Source of the DNA: an uncultured Lentisphaeria bacterium
GTDB lineage: Bacteria; Verrucomicrobiota; Lentisphaeria; Victivallales; Victivallaceae
Direction: 5' to 3'
NCBI GenBank assembly: GCA_903821255.1
Contig: CAIJKT010000042.1
Location: 1 to 5,871 of the forward strand
DNA length: 5,871 bases
Part shown: one piece after another, positions 1 to 5,571 of the stretch
Layout of the letters: every line of letters begins with the position of its first letter
How positions within the stretch are numbered: the stretch's first letter is position 1
Made by a program: the position numbers and the translations under genes
Notes under the pieces: generated by a model
What the model was told of the DNA's origin: nothing
Database searches by the model: none
The model's input: the letters and a program-made list of their open reading frames with translations, nothing else

Positions 1-50
1 GGTAAAGTGGATTTTTGAAAGTCAGGTTTGGGAACGATCAATGGCAATTT

Positions 51-119
51 AACAGGGATGGACAGGATAGACAGAGTCAGGGAGGTCTAAAATTCTAAAG
101 TGAGTGAAGACTGGATACA
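51..119. repeat. Dispersed composite repeat, left copy
   Basis: Positions 51-81 match 2228-2258 at 28 of 31 bases. Similarity continues as the shared piece TTCTAAAGTG followed by a gaagact..gga block (93-114 here, 2277-2300 on the right). The core contains the near-tandem words 'acagggat', 'acaggata' and 'acag'. The two copies are in the same orientation and lie on either side of the abiE operon. Degenerate intergenic repeats of this type are familiar from environmental PVC and related genomes, but their function is unknown to me. No coding potential or transposase is attached. Confidence 0.8.
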
Positions 120-136
120 CAAACTACCCCGTGCCC

Positions 137-163
137 TTTTAACCGGGATAAACAGGATTAAAA
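137..163. repeat. Dispersed repeat, short second copy
   Basis: The words 'aaccgggata' and 'aacaggatta' match the core of the copies at 51 and 2228, preceded by a T run as at 2222-2227. It is shorter and more diverged than the other two, and it lies about 55 nt downstream of the left copy in the same orientation. It may be a decayed partial copy or a second unit of the same array. Confidence 0.6.
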
Positions 164-289
164 CATGGTCAGCGAATGTTTGCGTTTCTCGCAAAGATTG
201 GCTGATTTGTCTTTACTACTTTCGTGGTTTTGGTATCACGCCTGCGGCGGGTAAATGTTTCGTGGTGAAAGTATATCTTGCGGTAATGT

Positions 290-1279
290 TTAACGGGGCG
301 GCAGCTTATTGATTTCATTTTCCAGCATCTGAATGGCGTTCATCATGCTGGGGAATTCCGGATAGTCGCCGTAAATCATTACCCGCATCTCTTTGTAATC
401 TGCGGCCAGATGGTTAAAGACATGTTGCGGCGGATATAATATGATGGCGCCGGGCTGGGCCTGATCGTATTTTGCCCAGTTGCAGTAATAGAATTTCCGT
501 TTGAATTCCGCAACCTCTTTTAATAACGACGGCTCGGTAAATGCGGAGTCCTTTACTGCTGACTGTGCAAGTTTGTAGACGTCATAATAATGTCTGGAAT
601 AGCGGGCTGGCATCCGGCTTTGTTCCGGACGATGCGCCTCGCTATGTAAAATAGTTACCTTTTCCCAGAAAATACGCTCCGCCTTGATCGCCCGCAACTC
701 CGTCTCAGGAGCAGAGAAGATATCCGGGAATATCTCGGCTGCGTAAGGCTTGATCCTGTAGAGTTCGTGAGGATGCCACGCCGCCAGCGGACCGATTTCA
801 AGTTTGATATACGGCAGGACGTAGTCGTTTTCAAACGCTGCCGGGTAGTTGATGCGCAAAACATGGCCGTCATTTTGGTCAACTGTAGCGGTACAAACCG
901 GCGAAACCAGTTCGCTGACCAGTGGCTGCAAAACTTCTCTGATATACTGCATGGCGCTTGTTTCCAGCTTTTCGTTGAACTGCTGCTGTTTTGAATTGGA
1001 CCTCTCGGCACGAGGATCTTCACCGGTCAGTATTTTCCAGTTCAGGATTAAGTCAATGTCCTCAGAAAACCTCTCAATGAGCTTGAACACCTTCGCCAGG
1101 CAGGTTCCGCCTTTGAAGATAATGTGCGGCGCTATCTCCGGGCAGGAGAACAGGCGGCGGAGAGTCCAGCATACCCAGAAATCTTTCTCTGCGACACTGG
1201 CCGACATCCCGTAATGCGCGGCGGTCTCTCGGAAAATATCCTCCCGGTCTTTGCGCGGCAGAACTGCAATTTTATCCAT
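290..1279 (-). CDS. abiEii: AbiEii/AbiGii-family nucleotidyltransferase toxin
   Basis: This is a 329-aa protein of the AbiEii family (DNA polymerase beta-like nucleotidyltransferases), the toxic half of type IV AbiE systems that cause growth arrest and abortive phage infection. Family members bind nucleotides, and MenT-type relatives add nucleotides to tRNA. Visible motifs are F-K-G-G-T-C-L-A-K (residues 55-63), then E-R-F-S-E-D-I-D (69-76). These are the nucleotidyltransferase signature, with D74 and D76 as probable metal ligands. Y-I-K-L-E (157-161) probably gives the third carboxylate. The family's helical motif E-R-I-F-W-E-K (201-207) and R-H-Y-Y-D-V-Y (229-235) follow. I chose the ATG at 1279 because GGAGG lies 9 nt upstream; the longer frame to 1318 adds 13 residues inside abiEi with no such site. 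The gene overlaps abiEi by 8 nt, which implies translational coupling. All key residues seem present, so the toxin looks intact. Target and phage range cannot be inferred. Confidence 0.9.
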   Translation of the reverse strand: MDKIAVLPRKDREDIFRETAAHYGMSASVAEKDFWVCWTLRRLFSCPEIAPHIIFKGGTCLAKVFKLIERFSEDIDLILNWKILTGEDPRAERSNSKQQQFNEKLETSAMQYIREVLQPLVSELVSPVCTATVDQNDGHVLRINYPAAFENDYVLPYIKLEIGPLAAWHPHELYRIKPYAAEIFPDIFSAPETELRAIKAERIFWEKVTILHSEAHRPEQSRMPARYSRHYYDVYKLAQSAVKDSAFTEPSLLKEVAEFKRKFYYCNWAKYDQAQPGAIILYPPQHVFNHLAADYKEMRVMIYGDYPEFPSMMNAIQMLENEINKLPPR

Positions 1280-1889
1280 GAAGCTCTTCCTCCCGGCAGA
1301 TTTTTTTGATGATTCCATAGATCCAGCCGGTAATATACCGGGTATCGTGCAATATCCTTTTTCTTTCAGGAACTGGAAGCCGTTCTCTGATCATGGCGAT
1401 GGCCTGGGCGTCAACCCGTTCCGGGCCCAGAGATTTAAGTGCCTGAACGACCAGTTCGCTTTGCGGATGCTTTAATTTGGACTCTTTTAACCCGACATTG
1501 TTGAATTCCAGCGTTGTACCCATGATGTCGTAACTGCGCTTCGGCCCGTCGGTAAGGTAGGTAAGCCGGCCGGGGACCTGGGTAGAAAGTCCGAAATAAT
1601 TCAGTGCTGCCGCGCCAGTCGGTTGTATCTTCCACCGGAACTTGCGGGCGAGTGCATGGGCAGCATGATTAATATTAGGACTGAGTTGCCGCTTCAGCAG
1701 ATTACTGTGTTCAGGATAATCGTAAAGCCCCCGGATAATCCGTCTGATGCTTCCGGATTTTTCTAAACGATGCAAAACCACATCAATCGCAACTCTGCCG
1801 CCAATGGTGGTAAAGTCTTTTCCGGAAAAACACCAGCCGCGGCCTTCACGATCCAATTGCCTGCAAATTTTATCCTCAAGCGAGTACAT
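1272..1889 (-). CDS. abiEi: AbiEi-like (DUF6088 family) antitoxin, DNA-binding
   Basis: This 205-aa protein resembles the DUF6088/AbiEi antitoxins of type IV toxin-antitoxin systems. It would counteract AbiEii without needing direct contact and repress its own operon. Residues 1-58 look like a winged helix-turn-helix, with W19-C-F-S-G-K-D-F26, a V-L-H-R-L-E recognition-helix-like stretch (38-43) and the wing I-R-R-I-I-R-G-L-Y-D-Y-P (48-59). The C-terminal domain carries the family block P-T-G-A-A-A-L-N-Y-F-G-L-S-T-Q-V-P (90-106) followed by Y-L-T-D-G (111-115). Length fits the family's roughly 200 aa. The start at 1889 is supported by AAGGA 7 nt upstream. The stop codon lies inside the first codons of abiEii, the usual antitoxin-first order. 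The inverted repeat directly upstream is a probable binding site. I am confident of the family; antitoxin function is inferred from family and partner. Confidence 0.88.
   Translation of the reverse strand: MYSLEDKICRQLDREGRGWCFSGKDFTTIGGRVAIDVVLHRLEKSGSIRRIIRGLYDYPEHSNLLKRQLSPNINHAAHALARKFRWKIQPTGAAALNYFGLSTQVPGRLTYLTDGPKRSYDIMGTTLEFNNVGLKESKLKHPQSELVVQALKSLGPERVDAQAIAMIRERLPVPERKRILHDTRYITGWIYGIIKKICREEELHG
1289..1293 (-). promoter_or_regulatory. Ribosome binding site of abiEii inside abiEi
   Basis: CCTCC on the plus strand reads GGAGG on the minus strand, 9 nt before the ATG at 1279. It lies in the last codons of abiEi and decides the shorter start for the toxin gene. Confidence 0.75.
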
Positions 1890-1896
1890 TGATCTT

Positions 1897-1942
1897 TCCT
1901 TATTTTGTAAGTAAAAATATATCTTTTATCTTACAAAATCAA
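1897..1942 (-). promoter_or_regulatory. Candidate abiE promoter and ribosome binding site
   Basis: On the minus strand, AAGGA (1901-1897) lies 7 nt before the ATG. A possible -10 box TATATT (1921-1916) and -35 box TTGATT (1942-1937) are separated by 15 nt, shorter than the ideal 17, so the exact boxes are uncertain in this AT-rich DNA. A start near 1909 would give a leader of about 20 nt. Confidence 0.4.
1902..1939. promoter_or_regulatory. Inverted repeat, probable AbiEi operator
   Basis: The arms ATTTTGTAAG (1902-1911) and CTTACAAAAT (1930-1939) are perfect reverse complements of 10 bp. The symmetry continues inward as TAAAA (1912-1916) and TTTTA (1924-1928) if one base (1929) is skipped. 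The repeat covers the predicted -10 region and start site of abiEi. Streptococcal AbiEi is known to repress its operon by binding inverted repeats in the promoter; applying that to this DUF6088-type protein is inference. An RNA hairpin role is less likely, because the distal arm would lie upstream of transcription. Confidence 0.65.
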
Positions 1943-2223
1943 GCTAAATCTAATTTTATTATTAATTTCTTTAACAAGAAACCATAGGACTATCTCCAAT
2001 CAGTCACTGCAATCCTAAAAAAGCAGTTGCTTTTCGACATAAGGTTTTTATTTTAAATAATATAAAACTAAAGAGAAGTTTCAATCGCGTTTTTTATGGT
2101 AATAGCAGTTATAGGCTATGCCCAGCATTATTGGATCCAACACGACAGAAAGGCCATTGGCAATATCCAGATCCGGTTAGTGAACTCGTCTTGATTCATT
2201 CGTCCTTCGTAACACGTACTCTT
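1943..2223. other. AT-rich intergenic stretch without recognisable gene
   Basis: About 280 nt between the abiE promoter and the right repeat copy. I see no open frame with a ribosome binding site, no tRNA and no clear promoter. A small hairpin (AAAAGC 2019-2024, AGTT loop, GCTTTT 2029-2034) would end in a T-run only on the minus strand, and no gene feeds it. The segment around 2120-2210 is less AT-rich and could be a decayed gene remnant, but no frame gave a product I recognise. Confidence 0.5.
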
Positions 2224-2227
2224 TTTT

Positions 2228-2300
2228 GACAGGGATGAACAGGATAAACAGAGTCAGGAGTTCTAAAGTTCTGAAGTTCTAAAGTGCGGGAAGACTTGGA
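2228..2300. repeat. Dispersed composite repeat, right copy
   Basis: Same orientation as the copy at 51-119, with 28 of 31 identical bases in the core (2228-2258) and a shared TTCTAAAGTG/gaagact tail. It contains an inserted octamer array (2259-2282) and is followed at once by the heptamer array. Together with the left copies it brackets the abiE operon at a distance of about 2.1 kb. Confidence 0.8.
2259..2282. repeat. Three tandem octamers AGTTCTRA
   Basis: AGTTCTAA, AGTTCTGA and AGTTCTAA stand head to tail within the right repeat copy. The left copy has only a degenerate equivalent (about 86-99). Copy-number variation of this octamer explains most of the length difference between the two copies. 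Confidence 0.75.
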
Positions 2301-2302
2301 CA

Positions 2303-2351
2303 ACCTAACACCTAAAACTTAAAACCTAAAACCTAAAACCTAAAACTTAAA
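2303..2351. repeat. Seven tandem heptamers, consensus ACCTAAA
   Basis: Forty-nine bases divide exactly into seven units: ACCTAAC, ACCTAAA, ACTTAAA, ACCTAAA (three times) and ACTTAAA. The units differ from the consensus by at most one base. The array is intergenic and sits about 145 nt upstream of the -35 box of the sugar operon. Its length would be expected to vary by slippage. No function can be assigned. Confidence 0.9.
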
Positions 2352-2495
2352 ATCTCCACCAGTTCCAATCGCAGAAACAGTAAAGCGCCTCGCGCTGGGG
2401 ATTATGCATTGAGCGATGGGGACGTGATGGCGGTTGAAATTTTTGAGCTTAAAATTTATTTTCTTTCTTTTTTGCTGTTGAACAATGCTTACGTA

Positions 2496-2524
2496 TTGAC
2501 AATGAGCCTTTCCGGGGATATAAT
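2496..2524 (+). promoter_or_regulatory. Consensus sigma-70 promoter of the SIS-hydrolase operon
   Basis: TTGACA (2496-2501) and TATAAT (2519-2524) are separated by exactly 17 nt (2502-2518). Both hexamers match the housekeeping consensus at all six positions. Transcription should begin near 2531, giving a leader of about 45 nt before the ATG at 2578. A promoter this strong on a catabolic operon implies repression when the sugar is absent, which agrees with the operator-like repeat on its downstream edge. Confidence 0.88.
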
Positions 2525-2561
2525 ATTACAATATAGAACGTGGTCTTATATTGTAATACAA
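2524..2561. promoter_or_regulatory. Operator-like inverted repeat over the transcription start
   Basis: TATTACAATATA (2524-2535) and TATATTGTAATA (2547-2558) are perfect 12-bp reverse complements separated by 11 nt. The left arm begins on the last T of the -10 box and covers the expected start site. The right arm overlaps a second, smaller palindrome, TTGTA-A-TACAA (2551-2561). The layout is that of a repressor binding site blocking RNA polymerase. The TTGTA/TACAA half-sites resemble those of some GntR-type sugar regulators, including AraR-like ones, but no regulator gene lies in the window, so the family is a guess. Confidence 0.75.
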
Positions 2562-2577
2562 AATATGGAATTTAAAA

Positions 2578-3321
2578 ATGAAAAACTATGTACGAGAGTA
2601 TCTTGATGAAATTGAATCACATTTGGAAAAGATTTGCAATGAACAACAGGGAATGATGGGCAGAGCCGCACGGATGATGGCAGATCATATCAAGTCCCAT
2701 AAAGTCATTTATGTCTTTGGTAGTGGAGGACATTCAAATATGATGGCCGAAGAGTTATTTCACCGGGCTGGCGGTTTGGCATGTTTTAGCCCTCTGTTCG
2801 TCGATAGTATCCGGATTCCTCATGTGCCGATGGGAGAGCGGTGTGCTGCCCTGGCCACCTATGCCTTGGATTTCTACGGTGTGGGCAAAGACGACCTGCT
2901 ACTGCTGGTCAATGGTTATGGGATCAATCCGGTAACGATTGAAACCGCCATTGAATGTAAAAAGCGGGGAGTTAAAGTGATCGCGGTCACTTCAACCGGT
3001 TATGCCGAAAAATTGCCGAAAGATTTTCCCGGACGCCATATTTCCGGGCAAAATCTGCATGAAATGTTTGATATAGTACTTCTCACTCATATGGAATATG
3101 GCGACGCGCTGGTGAAAATGGATGGAGTCGCCAGCAAAGTTGGTTCTTATTCGACTTTCGGCAACGCTTTCATTTGCAATTCTCTAGTTCTTAAAACTTG
3201 CGAGCTTCTAGTTGAGGAAGGCCTGGAGGCACCAGTTATAAACAGTATTAATGTTGAAGGCGGGTTGGAAAAAAATCAAAAACTTTATGCAAAATACCGT
3301 CCTTTGATCCGCTGGCTTTAA
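2578..3321 (+). CDS. SIS-domain phosphosugar-binding protein (COG4821/UPF0309 type)
   Basis: This 247-aa protein looks like a full-length, single-domain cytoplasmic member of the SIS phosphosugar isomerase/binding family. Such proteins bind or isomerise sugar phosphates and often accompany carbohydrate-use genes. An N-terminal helical segment (1-40) is followed by the first phosphosugar loop V-F-G-S-G-G-H-S-N (46-54) and A-E-E-L-F-H-R-A-G-G (57-66). Later family blocks are G-R-H-I-S-G (152-157), G-D-A-L-V (175-179), V-G-S-Y-S-T (188-193) and N-V-E-G-G (225-229). The second loop reads N-G-Y-G-I-N (112-117), where relatives have S-N-S-G-x-N, so both serines are absent. The only plausible start (2578) has a weak GGA 8 nt upstream. 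It is the first gene after the strong promoter, and its stop codon is followed immediately by the hydrolase's ribosome binding site. Substrate unknown; it might be regulatory rather than catalytic. Confidence 0.85.
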   Translation: MKNYVREYLDEIESHLEKICNEQQGMMGRAARMMADHIKSHKVIYVFGSGGHSNMMAEELFHRAGGLACFSPLFVDSIRIPHVPMGERCAALATYALDFYGVGKDDLLLLVNGYGINPVTIETAIECKKRGVKVIAVTSTGYAEKLPKDFPGRHISGQNLHEMFDIVLLTHMEYGDALVKMDGVASKVGSYSTFGNAFICNSLVLKTCELLVEEGLEAPVINSINVEGGLEKNQKLYAKYRPLIRWL

Positions 3322-3322
3322 T

Positions 3323-3328
3323 GGGAGA
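3323..3328 (+). promoter_or_regulatory. Ribosome binding site of the glycoside hydrolase
   Basis: GGGAGA lies 7-8 nt before the ATG at 3336 and directly after the SIS stop codon. It favours 3336 over the upstream ATG at 3321, which overlaps the SIS stop by one base and would place the ribosome binding site inside the coding region. Confidence 0.7.
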
Positions 3329-3335
3329 GAATAAC

Positions 3336-5504
3336 ATGCTTTATAAGAGCATAAAAGCAATTAAATCTATCGACGGAATGCCGTCCTGGCAATGGCTCAA
3401 GGAAACCCCTGTAGCGATTCTGGAGGAAAACGAGCTTCCAGCGTGGAAGGATGCGTCCCAGGTAGTAGAGGCGGCAAAGTCAATGGGTGCCACGCTGGTT
3501 CGCTATCCGGCCATCCGCTGGGGTGTTCATACTTATGATAGTTCGAAGTATTTGCCGAAATATCCTGGTCTTGGAACACGCGATCTGTTCGGGGAGATAT
3601 TTGAAGAACTGAAATCAAACGGCATGCAGATAATGGCATATTGTCATTATGGAGTATTACATACCCATGCGGCGGCAATGCATCCGGAATGGTTGAGTAC
3701 AGAGTTCGACGGATGTCCGTACCGCTGGAATGGAGCCGATCATCACTACCGCGCCTGCATGGCGAATGAATTGTTCACTCACGCGATGAAGCACGCTATT
3801 TCTGAACTATGCGGCAAGTATGATATTGACGCGCTTTATCTCGACGGGCCGACCTGGTACGGCGACTGCTGGTGCGAGCATTGCCGGTTGAAATATCAGC
3901 AGCGTCACGGTGAAGCGATGCCTGAAAAGTTGAGTTTCTCAGATGGTTCACAGCAGAAATATAATCTTATACGTGATGACGCGGTCGAAAAAATTGTGAA
4001 AGAATTACGGGATGAACTAGGTACTGATCTGCCGATTCTTTTCAATATGACAATGCGTAATCTTCCGACGCATAGAACCGGTATTCCGGAAAAGACCAAC
4101 CGCTGGGCACAGGGAGGCAATACAACGGAAGTTCACCGTCCCGGCTCATTCTGGGAAATATACCAAAGCGTTAGGCTAGGGGAAGCGCTTGAGAACGTGT
4201 CAATGTGCTATCTGCCGCCTGGACCTTACGAAACACTCCGGAATTTTCCAATGGCCGAACTTGACGTACTTACCGGGGCATATCTGATGCATGGTGCGAC
4301 CCCGATGCTTGGAACTTTATCAACTTTCCTTAATGACAAGTCGGCAGGGAAAATGATGGCAATGGAAGTTGAAAAATTTACGGAGTTTCCTGAAGTCTAT
4401 TACCGTACAAAACCAGTCAGGGAAATCGGGTTGATTTACTCACGGACCAGCGGAGAAAACTATGCCGGATACGATGTTGAAAAAGTTAATAAATTTTTTG
4501 GCGGCGCATTCCGGGCGCTCTTGAATGAACATGTTCATTTTGATACGTTTTTCGATACGCAAATTTCCACCGTAAAACTTGCTGGATATCGTGCGATATG
4601 CATTCCTGGCGGGATATCATTAAAACAAAACGCGCTGGATGAAATCAGAAAATATGTCGTCGACGGGGGAACCCTGCTGGCGACCGGCGATTTCAGCCTG
4701 ATAGATGAATCAGGTAAAAAGCTTGACAACTTTGCAGCCGCTGATTTGCTGGGAGTAAATTTTAAATGCAAGCAACCTGAAGATTCATATCGTACTCGTG
4801 AATATCGGGAAACCGGACCGCGTCATGGTTATTCACTGATTCCAGAAGCTTATTTGAAGCTGAAAGATTGCAGAATCTCTGGAGTCTTGTGGAACGTGGA
4901 GAATAAGCTTACTCCGGCAAGTGACGCTCAAGTCGGTGTTTCCGAATTAAAACGCTGGATTGATTATACGATGGTTGAAGCATGTCCGGAAACTGAAATT
5001 ATGGCAGAACTGTATTTGCCGTCCGGAGGCGCGTTTGGAACACCGTTGGAGTTCCCGCTGGGTACGCCTCCGGGAATAACTTTAAATCATTACGGTAAAG
5101 GCAAGGTTATTTATGTCGCGTTTCCGTTAGAAGGGTTTTACGAAAGGCGGCGGCTGCCTGAAACTCGCGTTCTGATCAAGGAATTGTTCAGGATACTGCT
5201 TGACGGGGAATTCGCGGTTGAAATGGACGCTCCACCCGGAGTGATTATGAACCTGACCAGTAACGGCCAGCAGTATTTTCTGCATCTGCTTAACTACACC
5301 GGTACCATGCATGAGGACGGGCATGCCGTTGAATACATTGCGCCGGTAAACAATATAAAGGTTAAGTTGTCAGAAAAATTTGGAAATGTTAAGTCCCTGC
5401 GTAATATTAATACAGGCGATACCATTGAAAATTCGGGTGGAAATACGTTCAGGCTGAATCAACTGGAAATATTCTGTACATACTGTTTTCAACAAAAAGA
5501 GTAG
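3336..5504 (+). CDS. GHL6-like glycoside hydrolase with beta-galactosidase trimerisation-like domain
   Basis: A 722-aa protein resembling the putative glycosyl hydrolase family GHL6 (alpha-amylase/GH29-like TIM barrel) fused to a beta-galactosidase trimerisation-type domain. Residue numbers here count from the upstream ATG at 3321; subtract 5 for the preferred start. Barrel landmarks are V-R-Y-P-A-I-R-W (60-67), the Y-L-P-K-Y-P...R-D-L-F-G-E segment (77-92), M-Q-I-M-A-Y-C-H-Y (102-110) and H-P-E-W-L (121-125). Next come the strand-end D-A-L-Y-L-D-G-P (170-177), with D175 as likely nucleophile, and C-W-C-E-H-C (183-188), a cysteine motif typical of this family. An E-V-H motif (E270) might supply the acid/base. 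Residues about 365-480 form an alpha/beta domain like the trimerisation domain (V-N-K-F-F-G-G-A-F-R-A-L-L, then Y-R-A-I-C-I-P-G-G). The rest is beta-rich and ends in a small sandwich. There is no signal peptide or membrane segment, so it should act in the cytoplasm on imported glycosides. It is co-transcribed with the SIS gene. Substrate not predictable. Confidence 0.8.
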   Translation: MLYKSIKAIKSIDGMPSWQWLKETPVAILEENELPAWKDASQVVEAAKSMGATLVRYPAIRWGVHTYDSSKYLPKYPGLGTRDLFGEIFEELKSNGMQIMAYCHYGVLHTHAAAMHPEWLSTEFDGCPYRWNGADHHYRACMANELFTHAMKHAISELCGKYDIDALYLDGPTWYGDCWCEHCRLKYQQRHGEAMPEKLSFSDGSQQKYNLIRDDAVEKIVKELRDELGTDLPILFNMTMRNLPTHRTGIPEKTNRWAQGGNTTEVHRPGSFWEIYQSVRLGEALENVSMCYLPPGPYETLRNFPMAELDVLTGAYLMHGATPMLGTLSTFLNDKSAGKMMAMEVEKFTEFPEVYYRTKPVREIGLIYSRTSGENYAGYDVEKVNKFFGGAFRALLNEHVHFDTFFDTQISTVKLAGYRAICIPGGISLKQNALDEIRKYVVDGGTLLATGDFSLIDESGKKLDNFAAADLLGVNFKCKQPEDSYRTREYRETGPRHGYSLIPEAYLKLKDCRISGVLWNVENKLTPASDAQVGVSELKRWIDYTMVEACPETEIMAELYLPSGGAFGTPLEFPLGTPPGITLNHYGKGKVIYVAFPLEGFYERRRLPETRVLIKELFRILLDGEFAVEMDAPPGVIMNLTSNGQQYFLHLLNYTGTMHEDGHAVEYIAPVNNIKVKLSEKFGNVKSLRNINTGDTIENSGGNTFRLNQLEIFCTYCFQQKE

Positions 5505-5571
5505 TAATTTGTATTTGATGCACGGTCATGTTTTTAATAATAGAATTTAGACAAAAAAATGGAGGTGTACA
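5505..5571 (+). promoter_or_regulatory. Short gap with strong RBS and weak promoter candidate
   Basis: GGAGGT (5561-5566) lies 5 nt before the ATG at 5572 and is the best ribosome binding site in the window. A weak promoter-like pair, TTGATG (5515-5520) and AATAAT (5536-5541), has a 15-nt spacer. No stem followed by a T-run separates the hydrolase from the pilin-like gene, so readthrough from the sugar operon is possible. Confidence 0.45.

Larger units (their letters stand above)
1..289. other. Intergenic tail downstream of abiEii, repeat-bearing
   Basis: No gene is supported here. The stretch holds two degenerate copies of a dispersed repeat (listed separately) and a small hairpin at 179-195 (arms TTTGCG and CGCAAA, 5-nt loop). 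The hairpin lacks a U-tract on either strand, so I do not call it a terminator. No convincing rho-independent terminator is visible for the minus-strand operon that ends at 290. The only plus-strand open frame (100-312) lacks a ribosome binding site and overlaps the repeats and the 3' end of abiEii, so I treat it as chance. Confidence 0.6.

Noticed and set aside
51..163. Possible CRISPR array from recurring acaggat words
   Set aside because: Copies are degenerate, spacing is irregular, spacers are not distinct units of constant length, and no cas gene is present.
100..312. 70-codon plus-strand open frame at the left end
   Set aside because: It overlaps repeat sequence and the 3' end of abiEii, has no ribosome binding site and shows no recognisable protein features.
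2110..2215. Possible gene remnant in all frames (less AT-rich patch)
   Set aside because: Short open stretches exist on both strands, but none has a start with a ribosome binding site or a sequence I can assign.
2303..2351. Heptamer array resembling the plant-type telomere repeat CCCTAAA
   Set aside because: The unit is ACCTAAA with C-to-T variants, there are only seven copies, and it lies between ordinary bacterial genes, so it is a simple tandem repeat rather than a telomere.
2384..2396. Small GC palindrome AGCGC-CTC-GCGCT
   Set aside because: Five-bp stem with a 3-nt loop and no T-run; expected by chance and not linked to any gene end.
2437..2470. AT-rich hairpin (AAATTTT / AAAATTT) followed by T-rich DNA, terminator-like
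   Set aside because: The stem has only A-T pairs and a 7-nt loop, the T tract is interrupted, and no plus-strand gene lies upstream to be terminated.
2524..2558. The inverted repeat as a leader-RNA hairpin or riboswitch
   Set aside because: With transcription starting near 2531, over half of the left arm would not be in the RNA, and the stem is almost all A-U, so a DNA operator is the better reading.
2409..2606. 65-codon open frame across the promoter region
   Set aside because: It spans the consensus promoter and operator, has no good ribosome binding site, resembles no known protein and runs out of frame into the SIS gene.
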